A stretch of 64,000 nucleotides of DNA from Streptococcus sp. Marseille-P6264. Its GTDB lineage: Bacteria; Bacillota; Bacilli; Lactobacillales; Streptococcaceae. The translations under genes were made by a program, and so were the position numbers. Shown piece by piece: positions 10,427-18,714 of the stretch (within the stretch, counting starts at the first letter, position 1; each line of letters opens with the position of its first letter). The notes beneath the pieces were generated by a model. The model worked only from the letters and a program-made list of their open reading frames with translations. It did no database searches and was not told the DNA's origin. The stretch covers positions 62,001-126,000 of the forward strand of contig NZ_CABPTO010000002.1 in assembly GCF_902460355.1 (NCBI RefSeq), written 5' to 3'.

Positions 10427-10495
10427 TTATCTATTCGTAAAAAATGGAAGAAGTAGTATAATAGAGAAACACAGATAAGATGGTGAGGAAAAAAG

Positions 10496-10951
10496 ATGAC
10501 AATCCGTTTTGAAGAAAAGGTAAGTATAGAAAGCGCTCAATTCGTATGCCAATGGTCTAACTCCCTCGGCAAATCCTTTCAAGAACAATGGATGGGAACA
10601 ATGATTCCTTTTCCCTTGACAATTCAAGTCTTGCAAGATTTGGAAGGAATCTTTTCAATCTTTGATGGACAAGAGTTTGTCGGGCTTATCCAGAAAATCA
10701 GGCTAGAAGACAGAAATCTTCATATTGGGAGATTTTTTATCAACCCCCAGAAACAGGGGCAAGGCTTAGGTAGCCAGGCTTTAAGGAAATTTGTTAGTTT
10801 GGCCTTTGAAAATGGAGACATAGATACTGTCTCTCTAAATGTCTACGAGGCAAATCAAAGAGCTCAGAATCTTTACCAAAAAGAAGGATTTGAAATCGTT
10901 CAAATGGTTGAAGAACCTGTACGAAAATACATCATGAAAAAGTTTAGATAG
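10496..10951 (+). CDS. GNAT-family acetyltransferase
   Basis: 151 residues. Acetyl-CoA binding region HIGRFFINPQKQGQGLGSQA (about 80-99) and the C-terminal ENQ-like NVYEANQRAQNLYQKEGFE motif. Substrate unknown. Monocistronic: TATAAT at 10457-10462 upstream and a terminator directly after. Confidence 0.85.
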   Translation: MTIRFEEKVSIESAQFVCQWSNSLGKSFQEQWMGTMIPFPLTIQVLQDLEGIFSIFDGQEFVGLIQKIRLEDRNLHIGRFFINPQKQGQGLGSQALRKFVSLAFENGDIDTVSLNVYEANQRAQNLYQKEGFEIVQMVEEPVRKYIMKKFR

Positions 10952-10956
10952 AAAGT

Positions 10957-10987
10957 AAAAAAGCTTTGGTTCACAAAGCTTTTTTTA
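10957..10987. terminator. Bidirectional terminator
   Basis: AAAAAGCTTTG pairs with CAAAGCTTTTT between two convergent genes. Confidence 0.85.
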
Positions 10988-11000
10988 TGTTATAAACTCA

Positions 11001-12146
11001 TTAAAAGAACCCCCAGTTAGATTTGGAATATTTTTTATTCTGTGTCATATAAAAATAAATAAAATGAATGGCTATAGCTAGAGCTAAAATGGTTGTTATA
11101 CTCACTACTATTATAGGATTAGAAGCAAAGATTAAAGAGAGAATCAAGGCAGCCAGATAGAGTGTCGCTTGGACACAGTAGTAACTTTTCGAATAGCGAA
11201 GATAGTGTTTGTTATAGGGCCCATTTACTAGGACAGCAGCTTGAAAGAGGCCAAATCCGATATAAGAGAAGCTGGTTGCAAAGAGACGATTAGCTTCAGG
11301 ATTCTGAAGAAAACTCATCGATACAGTCATCATCATAAGCCCAATGAAAATAGGATAGTGACTGTAAATTAGAAATAGTCCCTTTTGATTAGATTTTTGA
11401 TCAATAGCATGGTCGAATTGACCAAAATAAAACAAGAACAGAGAAATCATAATTATGAAATAAAGAACCGAATAAATCGAGAAATTCTCGATTGTAAAGA
11501 AGTTAGCTAGATTCGTAATCATCTCTCCAAACGTAATAATGACAAGAAGGGAGATGCGCTCGATTAAATGGGGGAGATTTACCTGGTAATGCTTATCTTT
11601 ACTAGGCAAGATAATTGGCATAATAAATGTTAGCAGAATACTAGCAAATAAGATAGAGACCCCAACGTAAATAGGAAGAAGAGCTGCTAGATAGACTCCT
11701 AAACTTCCTAGACCTGTTATCCATAGAAAACCTTTGATACTTTCCCGATTAGCATTATCGGTTGATTTTCTAAAAAATTCAACCAAATATTGTAAAAATA
11801 AGGTAAAGGTTAATGTACCAATAGCCCAACAGAGATAATGAGAATATTGTTGCCAATCAGGTCCAATCATATTGGCTATAAAGAGTAAAAGTCCCATTTT
11901 GATAAACATGATTACCATGTTAAATAAAGAGTTCTTTCCATAGCGATTGGTATAATCGGTTTGAATCATCCAGGAATCGATGAGAAACAAAATAGCAATG
12001 AAAAAATCAAGGAAAGAATTCCAAGTCAAAATACCGTTATGAAGATGGTCGATTAAAGTAGTTACTTTTGAAATTGCAAAAACAAAAACTAAGTCATAAA
12101 AAAGTTCTGAAAATTCTACACGTTTATGTTTAATAAGAGTTGTCAT
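11001..12146 (-). CDS. Low temperature requirement A (LtrA) family membrane protein
   Basis: 381 residues with about ten hydrophobic helices. N-terminal VEFSELFYDLVFVFAIS and the central HLIERISLLVIITFGEMI signature the LtrA family, named from Listeria. Molecular activity is not established. Stands alone between a shared terminator and a non-coding region. Confidence 0.8.
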   Translation of the reverse strand: MTTLIKHKRVEFSELFYDLVFVFAISKVTTLIDHLHNGILTWNSFLDFFIAILFLIDSWMIQTDYTNRYGKNSLFNMVIMFIKMGLLLFIANMIGPDWQQYSHYLCWAIGTLTFTLFLQYLVEFFRKSTDNANRESIKGFLWITGLGSLGVYLAALLPIYVGVSILFASILLTFIMPIILPSKDKHYQVNLPHLIERISLLVIITFGEMITNLANFFTIENFSIYSVLYFIIMISLFLFYFGQFDHAIDQKSNQKGLFLIYSHYPIFIGLMMMTVSMSFLQNPEANRLFATSFSYIGFGLFQAAVLVNGPYNKHYLRYSKSYYCVQATLYLAALILSLIFASNPIIVVSITTILALAIAIHFIYFYMTQNKKYSKSNWGFF

Positions 12147-12239
12147 CTTAAGACCTTTCTATTTTAGAAGTACAATTTATTATACATAAAATGGTAATGA
12201 GAGAAAAGGAGATGCTTAAATAACTTTATGTGGCGCGAA

Positions 12240-12294
12240 TGAACTGCGCCACAAAAGTTAGGTTTTTTCTGTCTAACTTTTGGGGTGCAGTTCA
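12240..12294. repeat. Facing 22-bp inverted repeats, IS-end-like
   Basis: A 22-bp arm at 12240-12261 (starts TGAACTGCGCCAC) and its imperfect complement at 12273-12294 (ends GGTGCAGTTCA), 2 mismatches, 11-bp centre. The TGAACTGC..CCAAAAGTTAG form resembles ends of IS3/IS150-type elements, so this may be both ends of an internally deleted element. A competing hairpin (TGTGGCGC/GCGCCACA, 12230-12253) overlaps its left arm. Confidence 0.5.
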
Positions 12295-12334
12295 GAAGGG
12301 GTGTTTTTTCTATCGTTTTTTAGTGCTAAGACTA

Positions 12335-12392
12335 CACAAAAAAGCCTTGATTCCAAGGCTTTTTCCTGTTGATTTAGATGCCCCCTACAGGG
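12335..12392. repeat. Attachment-like repeat A (partial tRNA-Lys 3' end)
   Basis: 39 bp at 12354-12392 match 15448-15486 with two differences. The last part is the 3' end of the tRNA-Lys gene (ATGCCCCCTRCAGGG on this strand). The degenerate hairpin before it is also partly shared. It fits an old att site left by recombination. Confidence 0.6.
12338..12365 (+). terminator. Terminator-like hairpin in repeat A
   Basis: AAAGCCTTG / CAAGGCTTT with A and T runs on the two sides. Confidence 0.6.
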
Positions 12393-12498
12393 ATTTGGAA
12401 AGGACTTTCATATTGAGAGCAATTAAAAATATTGAAATATAAGTGATTTTAGGTATTTTCAATGTCATGATTTAAAAATGGGACAAAAGTGGGGCAAA

Positions 12499-12533
12499 AA
12501 CCATACAGATTCTAAACTGTATGGTTCTTTTTT
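12499..12533 (+). terminator. Strong hairpin terminator without an upstream gene
   Basis: AACCATACAG / CTGTATGGTT, 8-nt loop, then T7. It follows the GTGGGGCAAAA remnant, as a terminator would follow a now-deleted integrase gene. Confidence 0.75.
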
Positions 12534-12948
12534 TATCTAACCAAGAAAGGTTAAAACTTATTAAAACAAATGCAATCAACTGTTGAAAACTTTTTAGTCC
12601 GTGTAATATAAAAACAAGTAAAAAGTTGAACTATAGGGAATATTGTGTCATAATAGGTAATAGATGAATAATTAATAGATTGGAAATAATGCTTTCTTAC
12701 CTTAACAAGTTGAATTGGTTATACATTTTTTCGTCGCAATTGTGTCTATCTCTCGAGTTTAGCTAGTTTTTATAAGCTCTGGTTTCTAATCAATATAACA
12801 AATTTTAGAAGTGCATAAGACAAGATGGTGACATTATTACAGTCATTTCTAGTCACCATATGTTGCTGGCACAGGCTGTTTGTAGTGTTGGCTATTTACT
12901 AGTCAGTTTAATCGGAGTGTTTAATTTTTATTGTTGAAAGGTTTTTAT

Positions 12949-14238
12949 ATGGCGAAAATTCTATCTTTAGGTCTGACAGGTAAGAAATTACTTGCTCAGG
13001 GGTTCTTGTTTGTTCTGCTAGGTCTCATCTTGATGGTCACGGGGACTTGGTTGCCAGTAACAGTTATTCGCCTGGTTCTGTTTTTAGCTTGGATAGCAAC
13101 GGTCGTAGATTTGCTATTAAGAGTTTTCAAAAAAAGCCAGTCAACGGATACCTTGGGAGTTGCACTGGTTAAATTGTTAGTGCTGGGATATTTGCTAGGT
13201 TCTAATCTTGCGACTGATATACCGATTTATGTTCTGGCTCTTGTGATTGGAGTTTATCAGATTTTTAGGGCCACGATTAATCTTGTCACCTATGTTCTCT
13301 ACCGTAAAAATAATATTCGACCTCGTTTTCGTCTCTTACTAGATGGTATTCTACTAGTTTTTCTTGGTGGAGCTAGTCTTTTGTCCTCTACGGGAAATTC
13401 TGTCTTTCAACTCTTTGTTTTAGGGGCTTATTTTTTCCTTTATGGTCTGTCCAATATCCGTGACGGTTTCTTATTTGAAGGGGAAATTGGGAAAAACCAT
13501 CTCAAACGTCGCATTAGAATTAGCTTACCTATTGTCCTAGCCGCTCTCATCCCTGCAAGAACTTTAGCAAAAATTAACAAATTTATGCTGGAAAATGCTG
13601 ATGAGGAAGAAGATATCCATCTTGGAATAGTGAAGTCTGGTAAGACAGCAGAGCTAGAAATTTTTGTTCATACAGCTGAGACCTCCCTGTTTTCAGCTAT
13701 TGGTCATGTGGATATCTGCTATCAGGGCCGTGTTATTTCTTATGGCAACTATGATCCGTCATCTGAGACCTTATTTGGTATGGTAGGAGATGGTGTCTTA
13801 TATTTCTGTGACCGTGATAAGTACATTGACTTATGTAAACGGGAGAGTCAAAAAACGCTATTTGGTTACGGAATAGATTTGACACCGGAAATGGAAGAAG
13901 CGGTTCAGGAAAAATTAGCTGAATTAAAACAACTAACGATTCCTTGGGAGCCAAGCGCAGATAAAATTAAAACGGAAGATGGTAAGGAAGACTACACCTA
14001 CGCTTATAAAATCAGACATGAGACGGATGGGGAACTTTATAAATTTATCAAATCTAAGTTTAAATCCTACTTTGTCTTGTCCACAAACTGTGTGCTCTTG
14101 GCTGATACCATAGTCGGTCAAGCTGGAACCGATATCCTCTCACCCAAAGGATTTATCGCTCCAGGAACTTACCAAGCCTACCTTAATCGAGAGTTTGAAA
14201 AACCAAATAGTATAGTCGTATCTAAACATGTTTATTAA
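12949..14238 (+). CDS. HdeD/DUF308-like membrane protein with C-terminal papain-like domain
   Basis: 429 residues. The first ~170 residues form about six membrane helices in the repeated pattern of DUF308/HdeD proteins (GLILMVTGTWLPVTVIRLVL). The rest (about 190-429) is soluble: IGHVDICYQGRVISYGNYD and later VLSTNCVLLADT. His first and Cys later is the order seen in circularly permuted NlpC/P60-like papain folds; I infer, but cannot prove, such a domain. ATG 12949 is chosen over 12931 for its AAAGG spacing. It is followed after 9 bp by a broken AI-2E-family gene and lies between attachment-like repeats A and B. Confidence 0.65.
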   Translation: MAKILSLGLTGKKLLAQGFLFVLLGLILMVTGTWLPVTVIRLVLFLAWIATVVDLLLRVFKKSQSTDTLGVALVKLLVLGYLLGSNLATDIPIYVLALVIGVYQIFRATINLVTYVLYRKNNIRPRFRLLLDGILLVFLGGASLLSSTGNSVFQLFVLGAYFFLYGLSNIRDGFLFEGEIGKNHLKRRIRISLPIVLAALIPARTLAKINKFMLENADEEEDIHLGIVKSGKTAELEIFVHTAETSLFSAIGHVDICYQGRVISYGNYDPSSETLFGMVGDGVLYFCDRDKYIDLCKRESQKTLFGYGIDLTPEMEEAVQEKLAELKQLTIPWEPSADKIKTEDGKEDYTYAYKIRHETDGELYKFIKSKFKSYFVLSTNCVLLADTIVGQAGTDILSPKGFIAPGTYQAYLNREFEKPNSIVVSKHVY

Positions 14239-14247
14239 GGAGAATTT

Positions 14248-15335
14248 ATGAACTTAGTTAAAAAATATACCCCGTTAATCCTTTTTATAGGGCTGGTTGC
14301 TCTTGTAATTCTGAATGCATCGAGCTTTATATCAGGAGCAATCTCTCTCTTTGATGTAACATCAACCTTGATTTATGGTGCTGTTATTGCTTTTGTGCTT
14401 AATGTTCCTATGAAAAAAATTGAACAGTACTTAGTTAAATTGAAGGTAAAGGCAGAGTTGCGTCGTCCGATTGCCATGGTACTTGTTTTCCTAGCTCTTA
14501 TCTTAATCGTGATTGCTCTTTTGGTTTTGGTGCTGCCAACCCTAGCTCAACTATTAGTCAGCTGGGAACAGTCCTTTCAACAGTCCTTACTCAACTTGGG
14601 AAATTGCTAGGCAGCTCGGAATTTGTAACCAAAGACATGTTGTCAACTATCGTATCAGGCATACAGGGACAATCTAGTTCTATTAGCCAAGCTTTGATAG
14701 GTTTTTTATCAGGTCTGACTAGTAATATCGGCAATATTTTTTCAAGTTTGATGAATGCCTTTTTGATTATAGTCTTCACCTTTTTATTTTTATCCAGTAA
14801 GGAACATTTGGCAGCGATGACGAGTCGACTTCTAAAAGTTTTTCTTCCAGAGAAGGTGGTGATAAAGTTGACTTACATTGGACAAGTAGCACTAGAGACT
14901 TATGACCAATTTTTGATGAGTCAGCTGATTGAAGCAGTTATCATAGGAGTTATGATAGCGGTTGGTTACAGCGTGTTTGGGATACCCTATGGAGTAATGA
15001 CAGGTATCTTTGCAGGAGTGCTATCGTTCATTCCTTATGTAGGGCCTATGATTGCTTGTGTTGTGGGAGCGATTTTTATCTTCACAGTGAGTCCTACTCA
15101 AGCCTTACTTTCTCTTCTTCTATATCAAGTTATACAGCTGATTGAAGGAAACCTTATTTATCCTAGAGTTGTGGGTCAATCTATTGGCTTACCAGCCCTT
15201 TTCACGCTTGCGGCTGCTAGTATCGGAGGGAATCTTTTCGGACTACTTGGAATGATATTCTTTACCCCCGTATTTGCTGTTATCTATCGACTGGTTAAAG
15301 AATTTGTCGTTGCAAAGGAAAATCAGGTAGATTAA
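14248..15335 (+). pseudogene. AI-2E family transporter, frameshifted
   Basis: Residues 1-120 (14248-14610) and the remaining ~243 residues (frame entering before 14604, running to 15335) together make a normal ~360-residue AI-2E/PerM-family membrane protein. The C-terminal part carries IPYVGPMIACVVGAI and NLIYPRVVGQSIGLP. The break is at 14598-14604: restoring one A in GGGAAA gives the expected LGKLLGSSEF. A single-base deletion (or sequencing error) is the simplest cause. The site also reads as an in-frame slippery-type heptamer G GGA AAT two codons before the stop, so programmed -1 shifting cannot be wholly excluded. Confidence 0.8.
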
Positions 15336-15362
15336 GAAAAACTAAATTTAATAAGATATACT

Positions 15363-15398
15363 GAGAAGAGAGTGAGAGATTCTCTTCTCTTTTATTTT
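15363..15398 (+). terminator. Terminator after the AI-2E gene
   Basis: GAGAAGAGA (15363-15371) pairs with TCTCTTCTC (15381-15389), then a T-rich tail. Confidence 0.8.
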
Positions 15399-15471
15399 TA
15401 AATACTTTTCTACAAAAAGCTATTGGACGTCAAAAAATTCTTGGTTTCAAGGCTTATTCCTGTTGATTTAG

Positions 15472-15559
15472 ATGCCCCCTGCAGGGCTCGAACCTGCGCC
15501 CCATAGATTAAGAGTCTACTGCTCTACCAACTGAGCTAAGGAGGCAACAGAAAAAGCTG
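15472..15559. repeat. 88-bp direct repeat B (tRNA-Lys copy 1)
   Basis: Matches 17020-17107 with 2 differences in 88 bp. It spans the whole tRNA plus the CAGCTTTTTCT-type sequence that, in the other copy, is the terminator end of the 6S-like RNA. With repeat C it brackets the HdeD gene and the integrase fragment. Confidence 0.8.
15473..15545 (-). tRNA. tRNA-Lys (CTT), copy 1
   Basis: 73 nt, cloverleaf readable: acceptor GCCTCCT / AGGGGGC, D-arm AGCTCAGTTGG, anticodon loop CTCTTAA (anticodon CTT, reads AAG), T-arm GCAGGTTCGAGCCCTGC, CCA not encoded. It differs from copy 2 only in the variable loop (GGGGC instead of GGGTC). As it sits in the duplicated attachment region, it may be the element-derived copy; it looks functional. 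Confidence 0.9.
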
Positions 15560-15607
15560 AGAATGTAACTTCCCAGCTATTTTAATATGCCCAAAATGGC
15601 AACTAGA

Positions 15608-16123
15608 TTATTTACGAAAGGCCTCAATAATGTAGGTGAAGCCAGTAACTAAAAATGAAAAGGCAATGACATAAACGACAAAGACACCTGTAGCCACTGG
15701 ATTGAACAGAATCACTAGACCTAGTAAAAATACAAGCAAGGCTACCCACATGATATGGTTGCCAATAATAGGGAAAATCAATCCCAGACGATTGCCTTTA
15801 AAGAAAACTATAATGGCTTCTACAATTAACCAAATTCCTAAAATAGTTGGAATGACGACCGGCAGGGTCACAAAGCCATAAGCAACGAGGTAAAGAGCTA
15901 AAAGAAGACTAACAAACCCTTGGAAAAGATAAACAGGTGAGCGAAGCTCTTTTGGTGCAGAGAAATAGCCTAAAAGAGCTGCTATAGAAGCAACCAGTAA
16001 ATCAAATGCAATCCACCAGCTGTAAGCAACAAGATTAGCTACTGGGTGTGTAAATAGGAAAAGTCCTAAAAGGACAAAAACAACTCCTGCAAGGAATAGC
16101 AGTAAACGATTAGAAAATTTCAT
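15608..16123 (-). CDS. HdeD/DUF308 family membrane protein
   Basis: 171 residues, nearly all membrane: about six helices in three hairpin repeats (FLAGVVFVLLGLFLFTHPVA). HdeD-family proteins are linked to acid stress in enterobacteria; the role here is unproven. Start ATG 16123 follows AGGGGG; a longer frame to 16273 has no such signal. It lies between the two tRNA-Lys genes, transcribed away from the integrase fragment. Confidence 0.8.
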   Translation of the reverse strand: MKFSNRLLLFLAGVVFVLLGLFLFTHPVANLVAYSWWIAFDLLVASIAALLGYFSAPKELRSPVYLFQGFVSLLLALYLVAYGFVTLPVVIPTILGIWLIVEAIIVFFKGNRLGLIFPIIGNHIMWVALLVFLLGLVILFNPVATGVFVVYVIAFSFLVTGFTYIIEAFRK

Positions 16124-16226
16124 TTCAATACCCCCTATATAGCATAGTCTGATAATAAAACTATTATACTTATTTTTATAGAAAATGTCAATAAAATAAA
16201 TAAACAATTTGGAAGTTTCAGTCTGA

Positions 16227-16934
16227 CTTACAAAAAGAAAATCGCCCTCATACAGCAAATTATTTTCATCCAAAGAACAACAGATGACAGAAGAGAAATA
16301 TTTACATACAGAAAAGGACTATCTGGATTTACTTTTAGCAGTAAAGAGAAAATTTGATTACCAACGTTCAATTGTTCCTTATATTGTCTATTTTCTATTA
16401 AAAACAGGCATGAGGTTTGGAGAGTTAATAGCGTTAACTTGGAATGAGGTTGATTTTGACAGAGGATTGTTAAAAACATACAGGAGGTATAATACTCTCT
16501 CTCATAAGTTTGTTCCACCAAAAAATAAAACGTCTATTCGGATGGTTCCAATAGACGAGGAGTGTATCAAAATTTTGCGCCTTTTACAAACGGAGCAAGA
16601 AAGGGCAAACATGGAGTTAGGAATCAAAAATCGATATCGGATGATTTTTCAACATTTTGGATATATTCATTCAGTCCCAGATATCGCAAGTGTCAATAAA
16701 GCTTTGAGTGTTCTCTTAAATGAGTTGGACATTTATCCAATTATCACGACAAAAGGAGCACGTCATACCTATGGGAGCTACCTCTGGCACAAAGGATTTG
16801 ACCTTGGAGTTATCGCAAAAATTCTAGGGCATAGAGATATTTCAATGTTGGTAGAAGTGTACGGACACACTTTAGAAGAGAAAATTTTTGAAGAATTTAA
16901 TCAAATAAGAGATATTTGGAAAGATTGCTCATAA
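16227..16934 (+). pseudogene. Tyrosine recombinase (integrase), N-terminally truncated
   Basis: Only the catalytic domain remains (ATG at 16284, no clear RBS; open from 16227). Visible catalytic elements: Arg in TGMRFGELIALTW, Lys in PPKNKTSIR, KGARHTYGSYL (Lys at the usual first His, a variant I recall in streptococcal integrases), His in ILGHRDIS and Tyr in VEVYGH. The arm-binding and core-binding domains (roughly 150-170 residues) are missing, their place taken by the divergent HdeD gene. It ends ~90 bp from tRNA-Lys copy 2, the usual position of int beside its att site. Non-functional relic. Confidence 0.85.
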
Positions 16935-16982
16935 AAAAATGTGGGGCAGAAAGTGGGGCAAAATGATTTCAGAGCAAGCAAA

Positions 16983-17004
16983 AAAGCCTACAGAGTAGGC
17001 TTTC
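16983..17004 (+). terminator. Terminator after the integrase fragment
   Basis: AAAGCCTAC / GTAGGCTTT with a 3-nt loop. Confidence 0.7.
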
Positions 17005-17019
17005 TTAGTCATACTTTCT

Positions 17020-17107
17020 ATGCCCCCTGCAGGGCTCGAACCTGCGACCCATAGATTAAGAGTCTACTGCTCTACCAACTGAGCTAAGGAGGCAAGAGAA
17101 AAAGCTG
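17020..17107. repeat. 88-bp direct repeat C (tRNA-Lys copy 2)
   Basis: Partner of repeat B (15472-15559). This copy is continuous with the 6S-like RNA, so it is probably the original chromosomal site. Confidence 0.8.
17021..17093 (-). tRNA. tRNA-Lys (CTT), copy 2
   Basis: 73 nt with anticodon CTT and canonical variable loop GGGTC. It begins a few bases after the terminator of the 6S-like RNA on the same strand. It is the likely ancestral integration target. Confidence 0.93.
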
Positions 17108-17290
17108 TATTGGTGCCGGACCTTCACGATTTGTATTGAACCCGCGCAATTAAGCAGGTGGGCAACTCGCTCTAACTGAAGCTGCTTCCGCGTGACACGG
17201 CTTGCACGCTGTTAGAAGTCTTTTGTTTCCCTAATAATACAAAAAATAGTCGGTCAACACTTAAGTGTGAAGTCGTACACCACAGCGTTT
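17097..17290 (-). ncRNA. ssrS: Probable 6S RNA
   Basis: On the minus strand a TATAAT (17301-17296) is followed by a ~194-nt non-coding segment that folds end to end. The 5' GCTGTGGTGT pairs with the 3' GGCACC...ACAGC, ACTTCAC with GTGAAGGT, and TTTTTTGTATT with AATACAAA; the middle is an interrupted apical arm. It ends ACAGCTTTTTCT. A long rod with a bulged centre is the 6S architecture, which traps sigma-70-type RNA polymerase. Position directly after rarA matches what I recall for B. subtilis, where a 6S gene neighbours yrvN (rarA). No homology search was possible. Confidence 0.7.
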
Positions 17291-17358
17291 CTATAATTAT
17301 AATACCATAAATTTTGAAAAATTCAAGAGAAAAATGTGATTTTTTGCAAACGATGCCA

Positions 17359-18627
17359 TCATTTTTTTAAGTCATCAATCTTATTCTTGGTCAATCCAAG
17401 GGCTCGCTCGTATTTGCCATTTTCATTGGGAGTGAAATAATTGGCATCCCTTATCTTGTCAGGAAGATAGTCTTGCTTGACCCAATTGCCAGGATAGGAG
17501 TGAGGGTAGAGATAGTCCTGTGCGTTGCCCAATTCCTTGCTGCCGGCATAGTGGCCGTCGCGTAAGTGGCGGGGAATGGGTAAGTTTCCATTCTTCCGTA
17601 GGTCAGCTAGGGCCTTGTCCATGGCCACATAGGCTGAGTTGGACTTGGGCGACAGAGCCAGATCAATAACAATATTGGCAATAAGGATACGAGCTTCAGG
17701 AAAGCCGATCCGCTGAGCTGCTTCTAGAGCTGTAACGGTATGGACTTGGGCGTCAGGATTTGCCAGACCAATATCCTCGTAAGCGATAACGGTCAAGCGT
17801 CGAGCTAGGCTAGGCAGGTCTCCTGCCTCAATGAGCCGAGCTGCGTAGTGGAGGCTGGCATTGACATCAGAGCCACGGATGGACTTCTGCAGGGCAGAGA
17901 GGACATCGTAATGGCCGTCTCCGTCCTTATCCATGGTGATGTAGCTCTTTTGCAGGCTGTTTTCCATGACATCAAGAGTAATGTGGCGGATGCCCTTGTC
18001 ATTTTCTGGGGTAGAAAGCACCGCTAAATCCAGCGAGTTATAGGCGGAGCGCAAATCTCCATTGGTAGAGATAGCAATGAAGTCCAGAGCTTCATCATCT
18101 AGCTCCACTGGGAAATCAAATCCTCGTTCCTTATCCGTCAAGGCTAGCTGGATGGCTGTCCGAATGTCGTCGTTGCTGAGGGGCTCAAGCTCAAATATCT
18201 GGACCCGGCTTCGAATAGCAGGGGTGACAGAAAAGAAAGGATTTTCTGTCGTCGCCCCAATCATGATGACCAGACCGTTTTCTAATAGTGGCAGCAGGAA
18301 ATCTTGCTTGGTCTTGTCCAGACGGTGAATCTCGTCTAGCAGGAGCACCAGCCCGCCGGAAAATTTCGCTTCTTCAGCGATCTCTTGCAGGCGTTTCTTG
18401 CTATCTACGGTGGCGTTAAAGGTCCGAAAGGCAAACTTGGTTGTGCCGGCAATAGCTGAGGCGATAGAGGTTTTTCCGATGCCGGGTGGCCCGTAGAGAA
18501 TCATCGAGGACAGGCGGTTGGCTTCAACCATACGGCGGATGATTTTCCCGGGTCCGACCAGATGTTGCTGGCCGATGATCTGATCAATGCTGGTCGGCCG
18601 CATGCGCAAGGCGAGGTTTTCTGGCAT
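17359..18627 (-). CDS. rarA: Replication-associated recombination ATPase RarA (MgsA)
   Basis: 422 residues, AAA+ clamp-loader-like ATPase with Walker A GPPGIGKTS, Walker B LLLDEIHR, sensor GATTENPFF and the C-terminal tetramerisation domain (LPIPRHLRDGHYAGSKELG). It acts at stalled replication forks. Start ATG 18627 (MPENLALRMRP) follows AAGGAAA; a frame to 18645 adds six unlikely residues. Divergent from the next gene across a 19-bp palindrome. Confidence 0.95.
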   Translation of the reverse strand: MPENLALRMRPTSIDQIIGQQHLVGPGKIIRRMVEANRLSSMILYGPPGIGKTSIASAIAGTTKFAFRTFNATVDSKKRLQEIAEEAKFSGGLVLLLDEIHRLDKTKQDFLLPLLENGLVIMIGATTENPFFSVTPAIRSRVQIFELEPLSNDDIRTAIQLALTDKERGFDFPVELDDEALDFIAISTNGDLRSAYNSLDLAVLSTPENDKGIRHITLDVMENSLQKSYITMDKDGDGHYDVLSALQKSIRGSDVNASLHYAARLIEAGDLPSLARRLTVIAYEDIGLANPDAQVHTVTALEAAQRIGFPEARILIANIVIDLALSPKSNSAYVAMDKALADLRKNGNLPIPRHLRDGHYAGSKELGNAQDYLYPHSYPGNWVKQDYLPDKIRDANYFTPNENGKYERALGLTKNKIDDLKK

Positions 18628-18667
18628 AAGATTTCCTTTCTGCAAGTGTTTTTCTTAGCGTTTTGTG

Positions 18668-18686
18668 TTACTATTATAGATAGTAA
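18668..18686. promoter_or_regulatory. 19-bp palindrome in the rarA / DUF3013 divergent region
   Basis: TTACTAT-TATAG-ATAGTAA overlaps the likely promoter elements of both genes; possibly an operator, binding protein unknown. Confidence 0.4.
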
Positions 18687-18714
18687 TATTTTATCACAAT
18701 GAAAAGAGGAAATC

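Larger units (their letters stand above)
12147..12948. other. Gene-poor relic region
   Basis: Holds no convincing gene. It contains an IS-end-like stem-loop (12240-12294), a terminator hairpin (12338-12365), an attachment-like partial tRNA repeat (12335-12392), a GTGGGGCAAAA stretch of the kind also found after the integrase fragment (16937 on), and a strong terminator hairpin at 12499-12533. From 12540 to 12948 I see only AT-rich sequence. Confidence 0.6.

Noticed and set aside
12230..12442. 70-codon plus-strand frame near the LtrA gene
   Set aside because: It runs through the IS-like stem-loop, a terminator and the tRNA repeat, with no RBS and no family resemblance.
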